The position numbers and the translations under genes are program-made. A stretch of DNA of 64,000 bases from Chelydra serpentina (lineage: Eukaryota; Chordata; Testudines; Chelydridae). Positions 10,982 through 21,532 of the stretch are shown here, piece by piece. The notes under the pieces were generated by a model. The model ran no database searches. It saw only the letters and a program-made list of their open reading frames with translations, and was not told the DNA's origin. The first letter of the stretch is position 1. Each line of letters opens with the position of its first letter. The stretch is taken from contig JBAIAC010000059.1 in NCBI GenBank assembly GCA_037349315.1, forward strand, positions 18,012,501 through 18,076,500. The letters are read 5' to 3'.

Positions 10982-12079
10982 GCACTGCCCCAGCAGCGTT
11001 CACGTGAGCTAATGTTACTGCAAACTCTGCTCATTTTAGAACATACTTCAAACAAACCCCCTTCCCAGAGTGGATTCCCAACTCGGGTGTGGGGTGATTG
11101 AGGAACGGTCCTGTTTTTAAGTGATAATAAAAGTGCTAGGGATTCTGGGTAACCTGATACGTATCAGCAGTACTGGGGGGTCGATTTCAGAGGAGCATGC
11201 CCAGTAAGCATTGGGCTTTAACGGAACGATTGCTTTATGGAGCAGGAAAGGAAGCAGGTCTCCTTGTGAAAATACAATCATTAGTTAAATAGAGAACACG
11301 AGGGGAAAGGCAAACATTTAACTCTTGCACTAATGTGGGAGTGAATGGCTGCACATCCCTCTTCCATCACCTCTGCCAAAGAATAGATTCCCTCTACAGT
11401 AGTGCATTTCAGTGTGGTAATACAGCAACCCAACCTTCTCACGTGTTTCAGTGACATTAAGGCAAGAGGCCACAGATGGGCCAAAAGCCAGGAAATTCAC
11501 CCTTCAGTCCATGAATAAATCACATTAGGGAACTAACACTCACCCCAACCTAGTCCAGCAGTGTTATCACCCTTAACTAGACATTTCCTGGCTTCTGTTG
11601 CCTTTGGGTCATTATCTAGAAGTAGTTTCTGGTACTGAATATCCTTGTTTGTTGTTTTTAAAAGCACTAAATCTTTCATGAAAGGTTGTATTGGCTTCTG
11701 GTGCGATTCAAATCCCCGGCCATCATACAATTATGTAATTGGAAATGTGTCCTATCATAGGAAAATAGTTGGCAGCAAAGTGAGCAAGGAAAACAGCAGG
11801 CAGACAGTTACACAGCAGATAACTTTGCACATTCTCAGGGTTTTCAAGTGTTTTTGTTTGTTTTCTTTTTGGTGGGAAAGGAATGTTGAGGTTGGGGAAA
11901 AGGATTGAAGAATGGAAGGTGGAAATAGCAGAAGCAAAAACACAAGGCCATATTGGACTACTCACCTGCCAAACTAAGGGTGGGAATTTCAAGGGTGTTT
12001 GGTTCTACATTGACTTCAATAGGAGAGGAGTTAGGCCAATGATGCGTATTTCTGAGAATCCCACACATAACTGTGCGGT

Positions 12080-12300
12080 AGATATTGGTTAAAATTTCAA
12101 AAGTGCCTAAGTCCCATTTTCAAAATCAACTTAGGCACTTGGGTTGGAATTTACCAAGAGATTTAGGCACCAAGTTCTCATTGAAATCAGTAGGAGTTAG
12201 GTGCCCAAATACCTTTTTGAATCCCACCCGTAGGCTTCTAAGTGACAGTGAAAGTTAATGGAATTTAGGCTCCGAAGTCACGTAGGTGCTTTGGAAATAT
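12080..12300. repeat. Fold-back MITE-like repeat with 'ttaggcac' motifs
   Basis: Several inverted and direct copies of 'ttaggcac / gtgcctaa' ('gtgcctaagtcccattttca', 'cttaggcacttgggttgg', 'gatttaggcaccaagttc', 'gttaggtgcccaaatacc') separated by 'aaatcagtaggagttagg'. This looks like diverged copies of one short self-complementary element. Confidence 0.45.
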
Positions 12301-12777
12301 ACACAACTGATAACATTTCTTTCAAAGAGAGAAGTTAGCTGTCTTTAAAACATACTCCCTTCCCCAAACCTATGCAATTCAGCACCTTAGGACAGAAATG
12401 CGGACACAGCCTTCCACTAGTGTGAATGTGAATGGAGAACTATCAAAAAGGGTCACTTTGCTTTTTCTTGATTTTCCCTTTACACTCCCTCTCCCCTTCC
12501 TGGAATCATAAATATGCTAAATATTTGAGCTGTTCCTAGCTTTTCAGACAGCAGGGACAGTGCAATACCTGGATTCTCCTAGATTTCCGTTGCTTATAGG
12601 AACTGGTCCATGTCTGTAATAGAAAAGGGGCCATTTGTCACGTTAGCTCTCCCACAGCTGAGTATGATCAGTTATCCAGGTAAATGCTTGGACAGCTGTG
12701 GATCCCTTCTTAGAATGAACTCAGGCAGGGAGCGAGTATTCCCTCCCTCTCTGCATAGGCCTGCATTTACCATAGAC

Positions 12778-13168
12778 CAGGGGTGGCCAAACTTACTGAT
12801 CCTCTGAGCCACGTATGATAATCGAGAGCCGGGCGTGCTTGCTGGGGCTTGGGGCTTCAGTCCTGCGGTGGGGTGGTGGGGCTAGGGTCTTCTGCCCCAT
12901 GGGGAAAGGGGACTTGGGGCCTCAGCCCCACAGGAAGCACTTGTTGGGGCTCCAGCTCCACTCCTGCTGAAGCCCTCTGTGGGGCTGAAGCCCCGCCTGA
13001 GAAACCCCCTCTCCGCTAGCCCCACCACAGAGCAGAAGCCCTGAGCTTCTCCACCCCCGCACCGCCGCCAGGTCTGGTAGGTGGAGAATGGGAGGAGGGG
13101 ATGAGGTCCTCCATGAGCCACATTTTAACTGTAAAAGAGCTGCATGTGGCTCATGAGCCATGGTTTGG
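12778..13168. mobile_element. Non-autonomous hAT-like element missing its right terminus
   Basis: Starts CAGGGGTGGCCAAACTTACT and ends 'gagccatggtttgg'. It is flanked by the identical octamer CCATAGAC at 12770-12777 and 13169-13176, a perfect hAT-type 8-bp duplication. The right inverted repeat stops at GGTTTGG without the complement of CAGGGGTG. The interior is GC-rich, with repeated 'ggggctgaagcccc'-like units and no transposase. Confidence 0.8.
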
Positions 13169-14164
13169 CCATAGACTTTGATGGGAGTTAAGCACACACA
13201 TAGAAGAGTGCACCCACTGTATCTGTAAGTGAGGCATCTGCCTCTCTCCCTCCCAGCTGCCTTTACTGTTTACCTGCTGGTTAGTGGGTATTGCAAACTG
13301 GAATAAATGCACAGACTCACCAATGGGCCAGGTAGCTCATAAGGACACACCCATAGCAGTCATGGGGCTTTCCCTGGAGATAAGGCACTAAAATGCACCC
13401 TTTTATTTCCAGCGACTGGCAGCCAGTCACAGGGAACTGGCCACTGCTGCTGACTTCTGATGCCAGGGGACTGGCTCAACCAATCAGGGTAGGGCTGTGG
13501 TTGGAACTTAGAATTAAATGGGGAGCCTCAGTCCTAAGCATGGAGCTCGGGGAGAGGGCTGTGCCTTTAAATACAACAATCCAAATGCAGGGAGTTTACA
13601 TGCCACCAACATTTTAATGAGAGAAATAAACTCCCAACAATGCTTGTCTTTTCCCCTTCACTGAACTTTTCTAGGGAGAAAACCATCCTTCTAACCTTCA
13701 CGGCTCGCTGATTAAAGGTCGGGCCTGAAATGTTTTCAGAAAAGAAAAAAAAGTAGTTCTTTTTAAACGATTCCAGAAGCTGGACTAGATGTTATGAGTC
13801 AGCAAAGTCCCCTATAGCAGCTCAGAGTCACTCTGGTGCCTTACTTGTTCTAGTGACCTTAAAATGTAGAGGAGGCAGAAAATGGGGATGTCAGATGAAA
13901 TAGGACAGAGGCTGTGGTTTTTGTTTTTGTTTTAAAAGCAATTAAACTAGTGGTATGTCTCCAGGGGCTTCCTTTCATACTACATATTTACTGTACTTCG
14001 GCAACATGAGAATGCGTGTGTCTGTGCAGAGTTGGTAGGTTATTCTTTAATGGGTCTGAAGAATGCTCTATGTAACTGATGGAAAATGTACTAACAGGAC
14101 CCAGTCCTCCTAGGTACTGAGCACCACAGTGAAGTAGATGGGAAGAAATTAAGCACCTGGCAGG

Positions 14165-14275
14165 ATAGGGCCCTATGACCCCAATCTGGCAAAGCACTTA
14201 AGTTTAAGCTCATGAAGAGTCCCACTGAAATCCTGCATGTGCTTAAGTGCTTTGCTGAACTTGGATCTTTTTGCA
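14165..14275. repeat. MITE-like repeat ('cttaagtgctttgctg' family)
   Basis: 'ccaatctggcaaagcactta' and 'gtgcttaagtgctttgctga' face each other around 'gagtcccactgaaatc'. Related elements occur near 20385 and 21970 in the IGF2 3'UTR. Confidence 0.5.
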
Positions 14276-14293
14276 CACTTCTCTGTGCCCATG

Positions 14294-14859
14294 TGTGACG
14301 AACTAGGACTGTAGTTAAGGTTTCCCTGAGTACTGTGTGGGTGCCTCAGTTTCCCCTATGCGGTGCTTGAGTATCTAGGTGGTGGGACAACGGTGCATGA
14401 TTGTTACAAAGCCCTAGAAGGCAGAGGCCTGGACACAGAGAAGGGCTCTGTCTCCTGGCAACAGATGGCCCGGCCCCTTGCCCGGCCAAGGTGAGAGCTG
14501 AAGGTGTGAGAACAAAGGGATCAGGTGACCTCCTGGCCCGGGAAGCAGACAAAGGCGGAGGAGGGGCTAGAGAGTTGGAGTTGGAGGCTGGCCGGAGAAG
14601 AGGCGAGGGAGGCAGACAGGGTCTGGCCTCCCTGCCCCGGTTGGAGCTGTGGGGCGAAATGCAGGGAGCCCCAGGCTGGGGTCTAAGCTCCCTGCCCCCC
14701 GGAAGGACCCGACTGAGGGGTCCTGGATGTACTGACACGCTCTGGTTGGGCTGTGTTCCTGGCATCTCTAATAAACCTTCTGTTCTACTGACTGGCTGAG
14801 ACTCCCAGTGAATCCGGGGAAGAGGGGTGCAGGGCCGGACTCCCCTATACTCCGTGACA
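14294..14859 (+). mobile_element. Solo LTR (566 bp) with 5-bp target duplication
   Basis: Begins TGTGACGAAC and ends CTCCGTGACA (TG...CA ends). It is flanked by CCATG at 14289-14293 and 14860-14864. AATAAA at 14770 near the 3' end gives the + orientation. A 5-bp duplication suits an ERVL-like or Ty3-type element. No internal region or primer-binding site follows, so it is a recombined solo LTR. The 173-codon frame across it on the minus strand has no recognisable viral domain. Confidence 0.8.
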
Positions 14860-15001
14860 CCATGCAAATGAGAAGTGCAAGTAGCCTGCAGTGTTTATGT
14901 TCTGACTGGGGTAGTGGAGTGGAATTGGAATACTATTTCTAGATCACCGGCTCTGAACATCTTCTATACAAGGATGTTGGCCCCCGTCCCATGATCTAGC
15001 T

Positions 15002-15375
15002 CAATGGTCCCCAACGTGGTGCCCGTGGGCGCCATGGCGCCCGCCGGGGCATTTATGTGCGTCCGCCTACTGACAAGGGAGCACTTCCACCGGACAACTC
15101 GCCGCTGAGGAGTGCGGCCTCCGGACAACCAGCTGCCGAAATACTGCTGAGAAGTGGCAACGCCAAGAAGCGTTGCCGTCGAAATGCCGCTGCTTCTCGG
15201 TGGCATTTCGCCAGTGACGCTTCTTGATGACTCCGCTTCTCGGCGGCATTTTGGCGGCGACGCTTCTCGATGCTGCTGCTTCTCGGCGGCATTTCGGCGA
15301 CTGGTCGCTCGGCGCCCGCCACACACTTCTGGGAACATGAATATGCTATTGCAACAGAAAGATTGGGGACCACTG
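15002..15375. mobile_element. Non-autonomous hAT element with perfect 8-bp target duplication
   Basis: Termini CAATGGTCCCCAA on the left and TTGGGGACCACTG on the right, flanked by identical ATCTAGCT at 14994-15001 and 15376-15383. The 374-bp interior contains repeated, partly self-complementary 'gcttctcggcggcatttcgg' units at about 15120-15305. No transposase frame. Confidence 0.9.
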
Positions 15376-15401
15376 ATCTAGCTAGAATACTCTCCCACCA
15401 T

Positions 15402-15456
<55 letters not shown>
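15402..15456. repeat. (CT)n(CA)n microsatellite
   Basis: Uninterrupted CT dinucleotides pass into about 18 CA dinucleotides just after the hAT element. Confidence 0.95.
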
Positions 15457-15458
<2 letters not shown>

Positions 15459-16104
15459 CCCCCCAATACGGGAAGGGCAAAGTGATATGGCCCACTCCCC
15501 ATCCCCAAGGATTGCAATCCCCAGGTTGAGAACCCCTGGTCTAGTTTCAGAAGCTCAGAAAGAGACCCCTCCAGCTAACTCCACAACAGCGGAGTGCAAA
15601 AAAACTACAAACGCTTTTTGGGGGGGAAAAATGTGCAAAACAAAAGTCACAATTTGATTCCAGGACATTTTGTGGTTGAGACGTTTGATATTTCCCAAGC
15701 TGACCCATTTCACATTGAAGTGTCGGCAAATCTGAATGTCTGTTTTTTTTGTTTGTTTGTTTAAGATATCAAACTATCTAGGCCTTTCCTCTAGCATTTT
15801 TGGTTTCAATTACACAGTGAAATGAAACCCCCTTGTCGCACAGCATTTGAAAACGTAACTGTTGGCTACAGCATCCTTTTGCAGAGAAATACGGAAGAAG
15901 AAACCTGTATTAAAAGACTCAATTAAGAAGTTAAATAACTATTCTTAGATGGCTGTGGGATGTTCTAAAGAATCATTCTTGCACTGAGGTTTAGTTGCTT
16001 TGCAACTGCCTCCCAACTGGTCCATCTGGTACAATTTCCCTCCATTGGTCCACTTCGCCGCTGGAAGGTCAACATTCCAATAGAAGTCTATAGAAGCTAC
16101 AAAG

Positions 16105-16290
16105 GCACCTTATAGACTAACAGAGGTATTGGAGCATAAGCTTTCGTGGGTGAATACCCACTTCTTCGGATGCAAGTGGGCATTCACCTACGAAAGCTTA
16201 TGCTCCAATACGTCTGTTAGTCTATAAGGTGCTACAGGACTCTAGTTTCTACAGATCCAGACTAACACGGCTACCGCTCTGATACAACAG
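16105..16290. mobile_element. Fold-back retroelement fragment with hammerhead-like core
   Basis: Inverted arms at 16105-16162 and 16175-16232 (58 bp, 3 mismatches) surround a 12-base loop. A single-copy tail then ends in 'cagactaacacggctacc'. On the minus strand the loop and left arm read CCGAAGA, an extra A, a six-pair stem (GTGGGT/ACCCAC), GAAA, a GC-TTAT-GC hairpin and TC. This order resembles a type I hammerhead ribozyme core with a short helix III. Such motifs are known in Penelope-like and related retroelements, so that class is my inference. The core has C for U at its second position and an extra A before stem II, so activity is doubtful. Confidence 0.55.
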
Positions 16291-16746
16291 AAGTCTGGCA
16301 CCTCATAAGTAGGGGTCTACTTAAATCGCAGAGAAATCACAGGTTTTTCGTGGGTTGATACGGCATAAATAGCTAATTTTGTGGATGTGTTACACACCTA
16401 CGAAATTTGCTATTTATACTGTGGACCAACCTGCAAAATGTTTTTGATTTCTCCACAGCATTTCTCAAACTGGGTCGTAAGCCTGTGGGGGGGTGGGGTT
16501 GTGGTATTGCCACCCTTATTTCTCCCCTGCTGCTGGCAGTAGCGCTGCCTAAAGCTGGTTGGCGGGAGAGTGGCGGCTGCTGCTGCCTGGTGGTGCTACT
16601 GCTCGCCATGGCGCTGCTTTCAGAGCTGGGTGCCCAGCCAGCAGCTGCTGCTCTCCACTCTGCCTTCAGAGCCGAGTGGCCGGAGACCAGATTTCATGGT
16701 CCGTGATGCGATTTTCACAGCTGCAAATTACTCATCTGTGTACTGT

Positions 16747-16990
16747 TTAGGCCTTGTCTGCACTAAAAAATTGTACCACTTTAACTATACCTCACAGATG
16801 CAGTTATATGGGTCTAAAGGGGCTTTATACCTATATTGCTGTTCCAATAGGGAAGGGGAATGAGATCTACCAGTATAACTGTGTCCACTCTAGGAGTTGT
16901 ACGTATACCCACATCAGTAAAAAATGACACCCCTAACTGCAGTAGTTACACTGGTACAAAAACTGTGTGTTTACATTGTAGTAGTACCTA
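16747..16990. repeat. MITE-like repeat with 'ggccttgtctgcac' terminus
   Basis: Left end 'ttaggccttgtctgcac', related to the 'tagacaagg' termini of other MITEs here; right end about 'gtttacattgtagtagtacc'. It ends roughly 90 bp before IGF2 coding exon 2. Confidence 0.4.
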
Positions 16991-17081
16991 AAATGTGCTA
17001 GGTTCTGTGCAGACATAGGAAGAAGAGAGGACAATCTAATTCAAAACCATTGATACCTAACTGCTAGGTCTGCCATTTCAG

Positions 17082-17248
17082 GTAGACCCGTGGGACGAAA
17101 TAACAGAAGATTCAACCGTGGCATAGTGGAGGAGTGCTGTTTTCGGAGCTGCGACCTTGCTCTTTTGGAAACGTACTGCGCAAAGTCTGTTAAGTCCGAG
17201 CGGGACCTCTCATCCTCTTCTCTTGTGGTCCTACCAGCACTAAGCAAG
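17082..17248 (+). CDS. IGF2: Insulin-like growth factor II, coding exon 2 (end of B, C, A and D domains, start of E peptide)
   Basis: The acceptor is TTTCAG at 17081; the exon supplies two bases of Ser52 and codons 53-107, ending in AAG|GTAAGT (phase 0). Residues 53-64 carry the C domain with Arg-Arg at 60-61. The A domain follows as [20 protein letters not shown] (65-84) with cysteines 70, 71, 75 and 84, which complete the three disulphides with Cys32 and Cys44. The D domain ends at Glu91, with RDL at 92-94 starting the E peptide, the usual convertase cleavage position. Residue 62 is Phe (codon TTC). The mature hormone would be about 67 residues. The six cysteines and the splice phases make a pseudogene very unlikely. 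Confidence 0.97.
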
Positions 17249-18887
17249 GTAAGTGAAGATTGTATCTAGAAATCAGCTTCTCTTTAAAAAAAACAAATCC
17301 CACGGGAGAGGAAAGTTCTTATCTCTAAGATCTGCTGCTTCTGCAGTAACAACAGTACCTAGAGACCTTCATGGAACATAAAGCGAATATCTTGAATGGG
17401 GAAATAATGTAAAATAACCTGTCCAAAACAAACATATAATAAAGTGAGAGATCAGATGACTAGCTGAAGTAAAGAAAGAGAGTAGGATAAATAAAGATTA
17501 AAACTGAAAGGTGAGGGAGGAATCAAATGAGTTTATTTAATAAGAACCGAAACCCAGTTCATCTAGAAAATGTGTGCTGGCTGCTACAAAGTGAAGGGAG
17601 CTCAGTCACAAAAAGCAGTCATGGCTACTAGAGCAATAGGAAAGCATTGTGATCTGGTGGAGAAAGAGGGAGACTGGGCATGTGACTCCAGAGTTCTATT
17701 GCTAGCTCATGTGACCTTAGTGAACTAACTCACCTCTAGCACTGATCTGCTGATGAAAAGCACCAAGGGCCTGATTTTGCTCAAGGGACTAAGCACCCTC
17801 AGCTCCAAATGACTCCATTTGAAATTGTGGATGTTCATTAAAACTCCAAATTGGACCCTGTAAATGCAAAGTGTGAGATTAGGGAGATGATTTATTCTCC
17901 TTTATAGTTCAGTAAAACCATCACACCAAGAAACAAATTGAGGCCACGTGCTTCCTCCTGTCTCATTTAGTCTTTCCTATCCTCATATAGCTAAAGAAAA
18001 AAATCATGCTGTTAATAATAGTAATGCTTAAAGTTTATATAGATCTCAAAACACTTTATAAAAGAGGACAAGTGTCATCCTCATTGGGGAAACTGAGGCC
18101 CAAGCACTGAAGTGACTAGTCCAAAGTTACAGAAAAGTCAGCAATAGAACTAAACCAGTATCCCATCCACTGTGCTATGCTTTCTCTCAACAGCAGCAAT
18201 AACTGACAATGTCTGAGGGAGATGGAACCAAGGGCTAAATCCTTCATTTTAGAGACACCCGCATATTTCTCGTGGAGGGAAAATTAACATTTAAAAAAAC
18301 CTCATTGCATGATATCTGCAGAAAGATCATCTGGGCTGTGGGAACAAAGTTGCCAGCATCTCCTTGTGGACAAACACATCGGCCCCACATACAGTCAGGA
18401 AGATGAATACATTTGGGCTAAATTGGATTGAAGAGATATCTAAATATCTAACTGAAAACTAGGTTTTGCATCTGAGGAGAGCCCTCGAGTGAAAGCAAAT
18501 ATAGAAGAAAATGAATTGCCATCCATGATTGCCTTTAGTGGCTTCATAAATACTTCTGCTAGTACAGCAAATCCTTTCTCCAAAAGCAATAACACACTGT
18601 CAGGGAAGTGAAGAGAAGCAATGAGAGAGTGCCCATCACAGGTAACTTCATACCCACCAATGCACAAGAGCTGTTTAATATCTCAAAGCCAGGAGTGAGA
18701 TGTCACCCTTCCCCTCCTAATGCAGACATTTTGCTTTCAGAGCCTCAGGTTGGGCAGGTCTGCCTAGCTGGGTTTCACTGTAGCAACAACAGCCCACAGT
18801 GTCATGGGGTTTTCAGCCAATGGTCTATTCAGAGTGACCCTCATTCTGTTTTTCCTTTATCACCCCACCCCCTTTCTCCTCTTTCAG
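17249..18887 (+). other. IGF2: IGF2 intron between coding exons 2 and 3 (1.6 kb)
   Basis: A phase 0 GT-AG intron from GTAAGT to a long pyrimidine tract ending CTTTCAG. It contains MIR-like remnants at about 17640-17760 (sense) and 18030-18180 (antisense, with 'ggggaaactgaggcccaag'). No other feature is supported. Confidence 0.9.
18030..18180 (-). repeat. MIR/CORE-SINE-like remnant, antisense, in IGF2 intron
   Basis: 'gtttatatagatctcaaaac' and 'ctttataaaagaggac' precede 'attggggaaactgaggccc' and 'cagtatcccatccactgtgc', the antisense MIR order. Confidence 0.6.
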
Positions 18888-19127
18888 GATAACTTTCAAA
18901 AACCTTCACATGCCAAGTACTCCAAATATGACGTGTGGCAGAAAAAGAGCTCACAGCGCCTACAACGGGGAGTTCCCAGCATCCTCCGCGCTCGCAGGTA
19001 CCGGTGGCAAGCCGAAGGGCTGCAAGCATCTGAGGAAACCAAGGTGCATCGTCCCCTCATCTCCCTGCCCAGCCAGAAGCCCTTGGTAGTGCAAGTTTCC
19101 TCAGAAACATCAGGCAACCGGAAATGA
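18888..19127 (+). CDS. IGF2: Insulin-like growth factor II, last coding exon (E peptide)
   Basis: The acceptor CTTTCAG at 18887 opens codon 108 in phase 0; 79 codons follow, then TGA at 19125-19127, giving a 186-residue precursor, close to other vertebrate IGF2 precursors. This exon encodes the rest of the C-terminal E propeptide, removed during secretion. Conserved landmarks are YDVWQKKSSQRLQRG (121-135), the basic cluster RARR at 141-144 (a likely convertase site), HRPLISLPSQ in the C-terminal third, and a final GNRK. The segment from Asp93 to about Leu132 corresponds to the preptin region of mammals. Confidence 0.97.
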   Translation, partial: DNFQKPSHAKYSKYDVWQKKSSQRLQRGVPSILRARRYRWQAEGLQASEETKVHRPLISLPSQKPLVVQVSSETSGNRK

Positions 19128-20080
19128 ACTGTGACATGGATTCTATTTTTTTTTTAAATCTCCTGGGGTGGACTTTTGAGGCCTAACTTCCCTAGCCCTT
19201 AGTCCTCTTGGCTGCGAAGCAAGAGGGACATTGCCTTTCCACCCAGAAGCAATAAAAAAGGGGCACTGTAACGCCAATTTAAAGAGAACCAAACAACTGA
19301 CGTAGTGAGAACAGGATTACAGCATTGTCAGCAACAACATAATTTCTGTGGCATTGTCCTTTAAGCATTAAAGTGTTTTTTTTTAAATTTCTGTTTTGTT
19401 TTGTTCCCCTATCTACCCAGTATTTTCAAGCCCATACTTAAAAGGGACCGTTTGGCACTTGAACTGTTTTAATATTGGGCAGGGCATGAGATCCCACGTG
19501 CCAGCAGCAGAAGGCAAAAGAAAGAGCAAGAGCAAGAAAAAAAGAATACGAAATTGAAAACCAGAAGAGTCCATTCCATGTCTTTCTTGACAATAAAGTG
19601 AAAAAAATGGGGCAAAATTTATTTGGAGGGGTTAAATTTTTTCTCATTCCCACCCCGCTTTTTTGTTTGGTATTTTTTCTTATTTTTGTAAAGAGTAATT
19701 TTTTTTTTTTGCACCTTTACTTAAAAACAAAAAACAAAAAAAGTAACTGAGAAGAAATTCCAAGAAGACCCATCTGAATTTATTTGTGTGTGTGCTTAAT
19801 TACAAGATTCCAAATCAACTTGCACCTTTTTAAAATCACGGATGAAGTGTGAGAAAGAGGTAAAGGAAAGGGGGAAAAATAAAAAAGAGGAAGTGAACTG
19901 ATGTTAACTTTAAATAGAGGAGGCGTCTGCATTGCACATTTGCCACGGATTTAGTTGATTTATATATATAATATATATAACTTTTTTTGGCAAAAAGCAC
20001 TATTTTTATGGGACAATTTTTGTGTAGTATCTGAAGAGGGATTGTAATGTTTAAAATGTGTTATGGTGCTAAAGTAAGTT

Positions 20081-20135
20081 GGAAGGGGGGGGATAACCCA
20101 GAAATAGCAGGGGGGGTGGGGTGGGGAGGGAAGGA
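20081..20135 (+). other. G-rich tract, candidate RNA G-quadruplex in the IGF2 3'UTR
   Basis: Several runs of three or more G occur in about 55 bases, including GGGGGGTGGGGTGGGGAGGG. Short spacers between the runs satisfy the usual quadruplex pattern. Confidence 0.6.
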
Positions 20136-20384
20136 CAAGATATTCAATACTGAACTTGAAATTGTAGCTTTTCGTTTTAGGAAAAGTGTGATAAATGTGT
20201 TTCTTTTCTCTTCTGAAATATAGCTTGGTCATGACCATATGAGCTAGTTGGCTGTCACTCACATACACAGATGCACGCACATGCAGAAATACGTCTATAC
20301 GCATTTGTTTAGATCAAAAGGGAATGTTTTGAAAAAAGAAACTGTTCTGATGTTGTTAAGGTAGCCAAGTTACAACTCTAGGCC

Positions 20385-20510
20385 CCTATTCTGCAAGAAC
20401 TTAGGCATGTGCTTAACTTCTCACCCCGAATGTAGTTCCATCAACTTCAATGGGACTACTAATAGTGTGGAAATTTAGGCGTAAACTTTTGCGGGATTGG
20501 GGCCCTAGTA
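20385..20510. repeat. MITE-like repeat inside the IGF2 3'UTR
   Basis: 'ggcccctattctgcaagaac' at the left and 'ttgcgggattggggccc' at the right form inverted ends around 'caacttcaatgggactac'. This arrangement is typical of a common sauropsid short repeat. Confidence 0.6.
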
Positions 20511-21526
20511 TTCACATCAAGGTTTGTGTGTCATTCATGGAGTCCTTTTTGGTCTCCCTCTACCACCTTCTCTCTGACCTTTAGGCTTATTGAGGCCCCA
20601 GAGGCGCCCAATGGGACTATTCCCATGCTTGAAGTTGGGCACAGTATCTTGCTGAATCAAGCCCTGCATGAGTTTCCTCAGAAGTAGTAGCTCCATGACT
20701 GATCATCTCCTTATACCGCTCCTTCCGTTGCCTTCTCCCTTTTCAAAGGGGTAGGCGCAGACTCTACTCCACTGTGATCCTCTTACACCATTCTAGGACA
20801 GGTGGGCAGAATGGTCCCTCAGGGAATATCTCCAGCCTAAGGGATAGAGCTGGCAAAATGATTCTGTACCATCCTCCCTAACAAGCCTGGTATAGGGAGG
20901 ATGGCATAGAGAGGCTCCAGTCAGAGCTCGCTGCAGTCTGGTTATTTTCACTTTAGGGGACCATGGAAAGTCTGAGTGTAACTTAGAGCACTAGGCTGCT
21001 CTGATTAACACTGGAGATGGGGCAGGCCTCTGAGACAGCCACATAATTCTAGAGGTGCAAAGGTGGCTTTTTTTGCGCCTACTGCAGAATCAAAGCTGAT
21101 GCCTAGGTAGGAGAGGAAAACCAATTAGCTTGCCAAGGCTCAACACTGGGTGAGCAAACAGGTGTGTGAGGTGGGTAGAGGGCTGTAAAATAGGTTGGTT
21201 TAATATATATAAAATCTGTCTAGGAACCATAAAAAGGGGGAAATCAACTAAATTGCCCTCTGATATACTCTCACTTGCTAATAAGATGGGGACACTCTGT
21301 TAACCAGTTCTGTACTTGCTTTGCCTTATATAGCCAGACATTTAAAACATTTTTTTTTTTAAAGAGACTACTTGAATTGTATTCTATTTTGTGGTTTTGG
21401 GGAGCAAGTGGGAGGGGCTGAGAAGGGGGAGGATATTAATGTATAATCCTTTTGTTTATTAATATTACCTTGCAACGTTGAGCCATGAAGCCTTTGTTTT
21501 TTAAAAAATGGCACTGCAATATATAC

Positions 21527-21532
21527 AATAAA
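21527..21532 (+). terminator. IGF2: Candidate internal poly(A) signal of IGF2
   Basis: AATAAA after 'gcactgcaatatatac', followed by AT-rich rather than GT-rich DNA. It would produce a 3'UTR of about 2.4 kb. Weaker than the signal at 24813. Confidence 0.35.

Larger units (their letters stand above)
2158..17081 (+). other. IGF2: IGF2 intron between coding exons 1 and 2 (14.9 kb)
   Basis: This GT-AG intron of phase 1 runs from GTAAGT at 2158 to TTTCAG at 17081. The separately listed repeats occupy a large share of it. Between them (for example 2200-4050, 4900-5750, 8000-9400, 11000-12050, 13200-14160 and 15540-16090) I see no coding exon and no RNA gene. Open frames in these stretches are short and lack recognisable domains. 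Confidence 0.9.

Noticed and set aside
14346..14867. 173-codon minus-strand open frame
   Set aside because: It lies across the solo LTR, overlaps a plus-strand frame of similar length, and reflects GC-rich composition; no domain is recognised.
15053..15517. 154-codon minus-strand frame
   Set aside because: Runs through the CT/CA microsatellite and the hAT element; pure composition effect.
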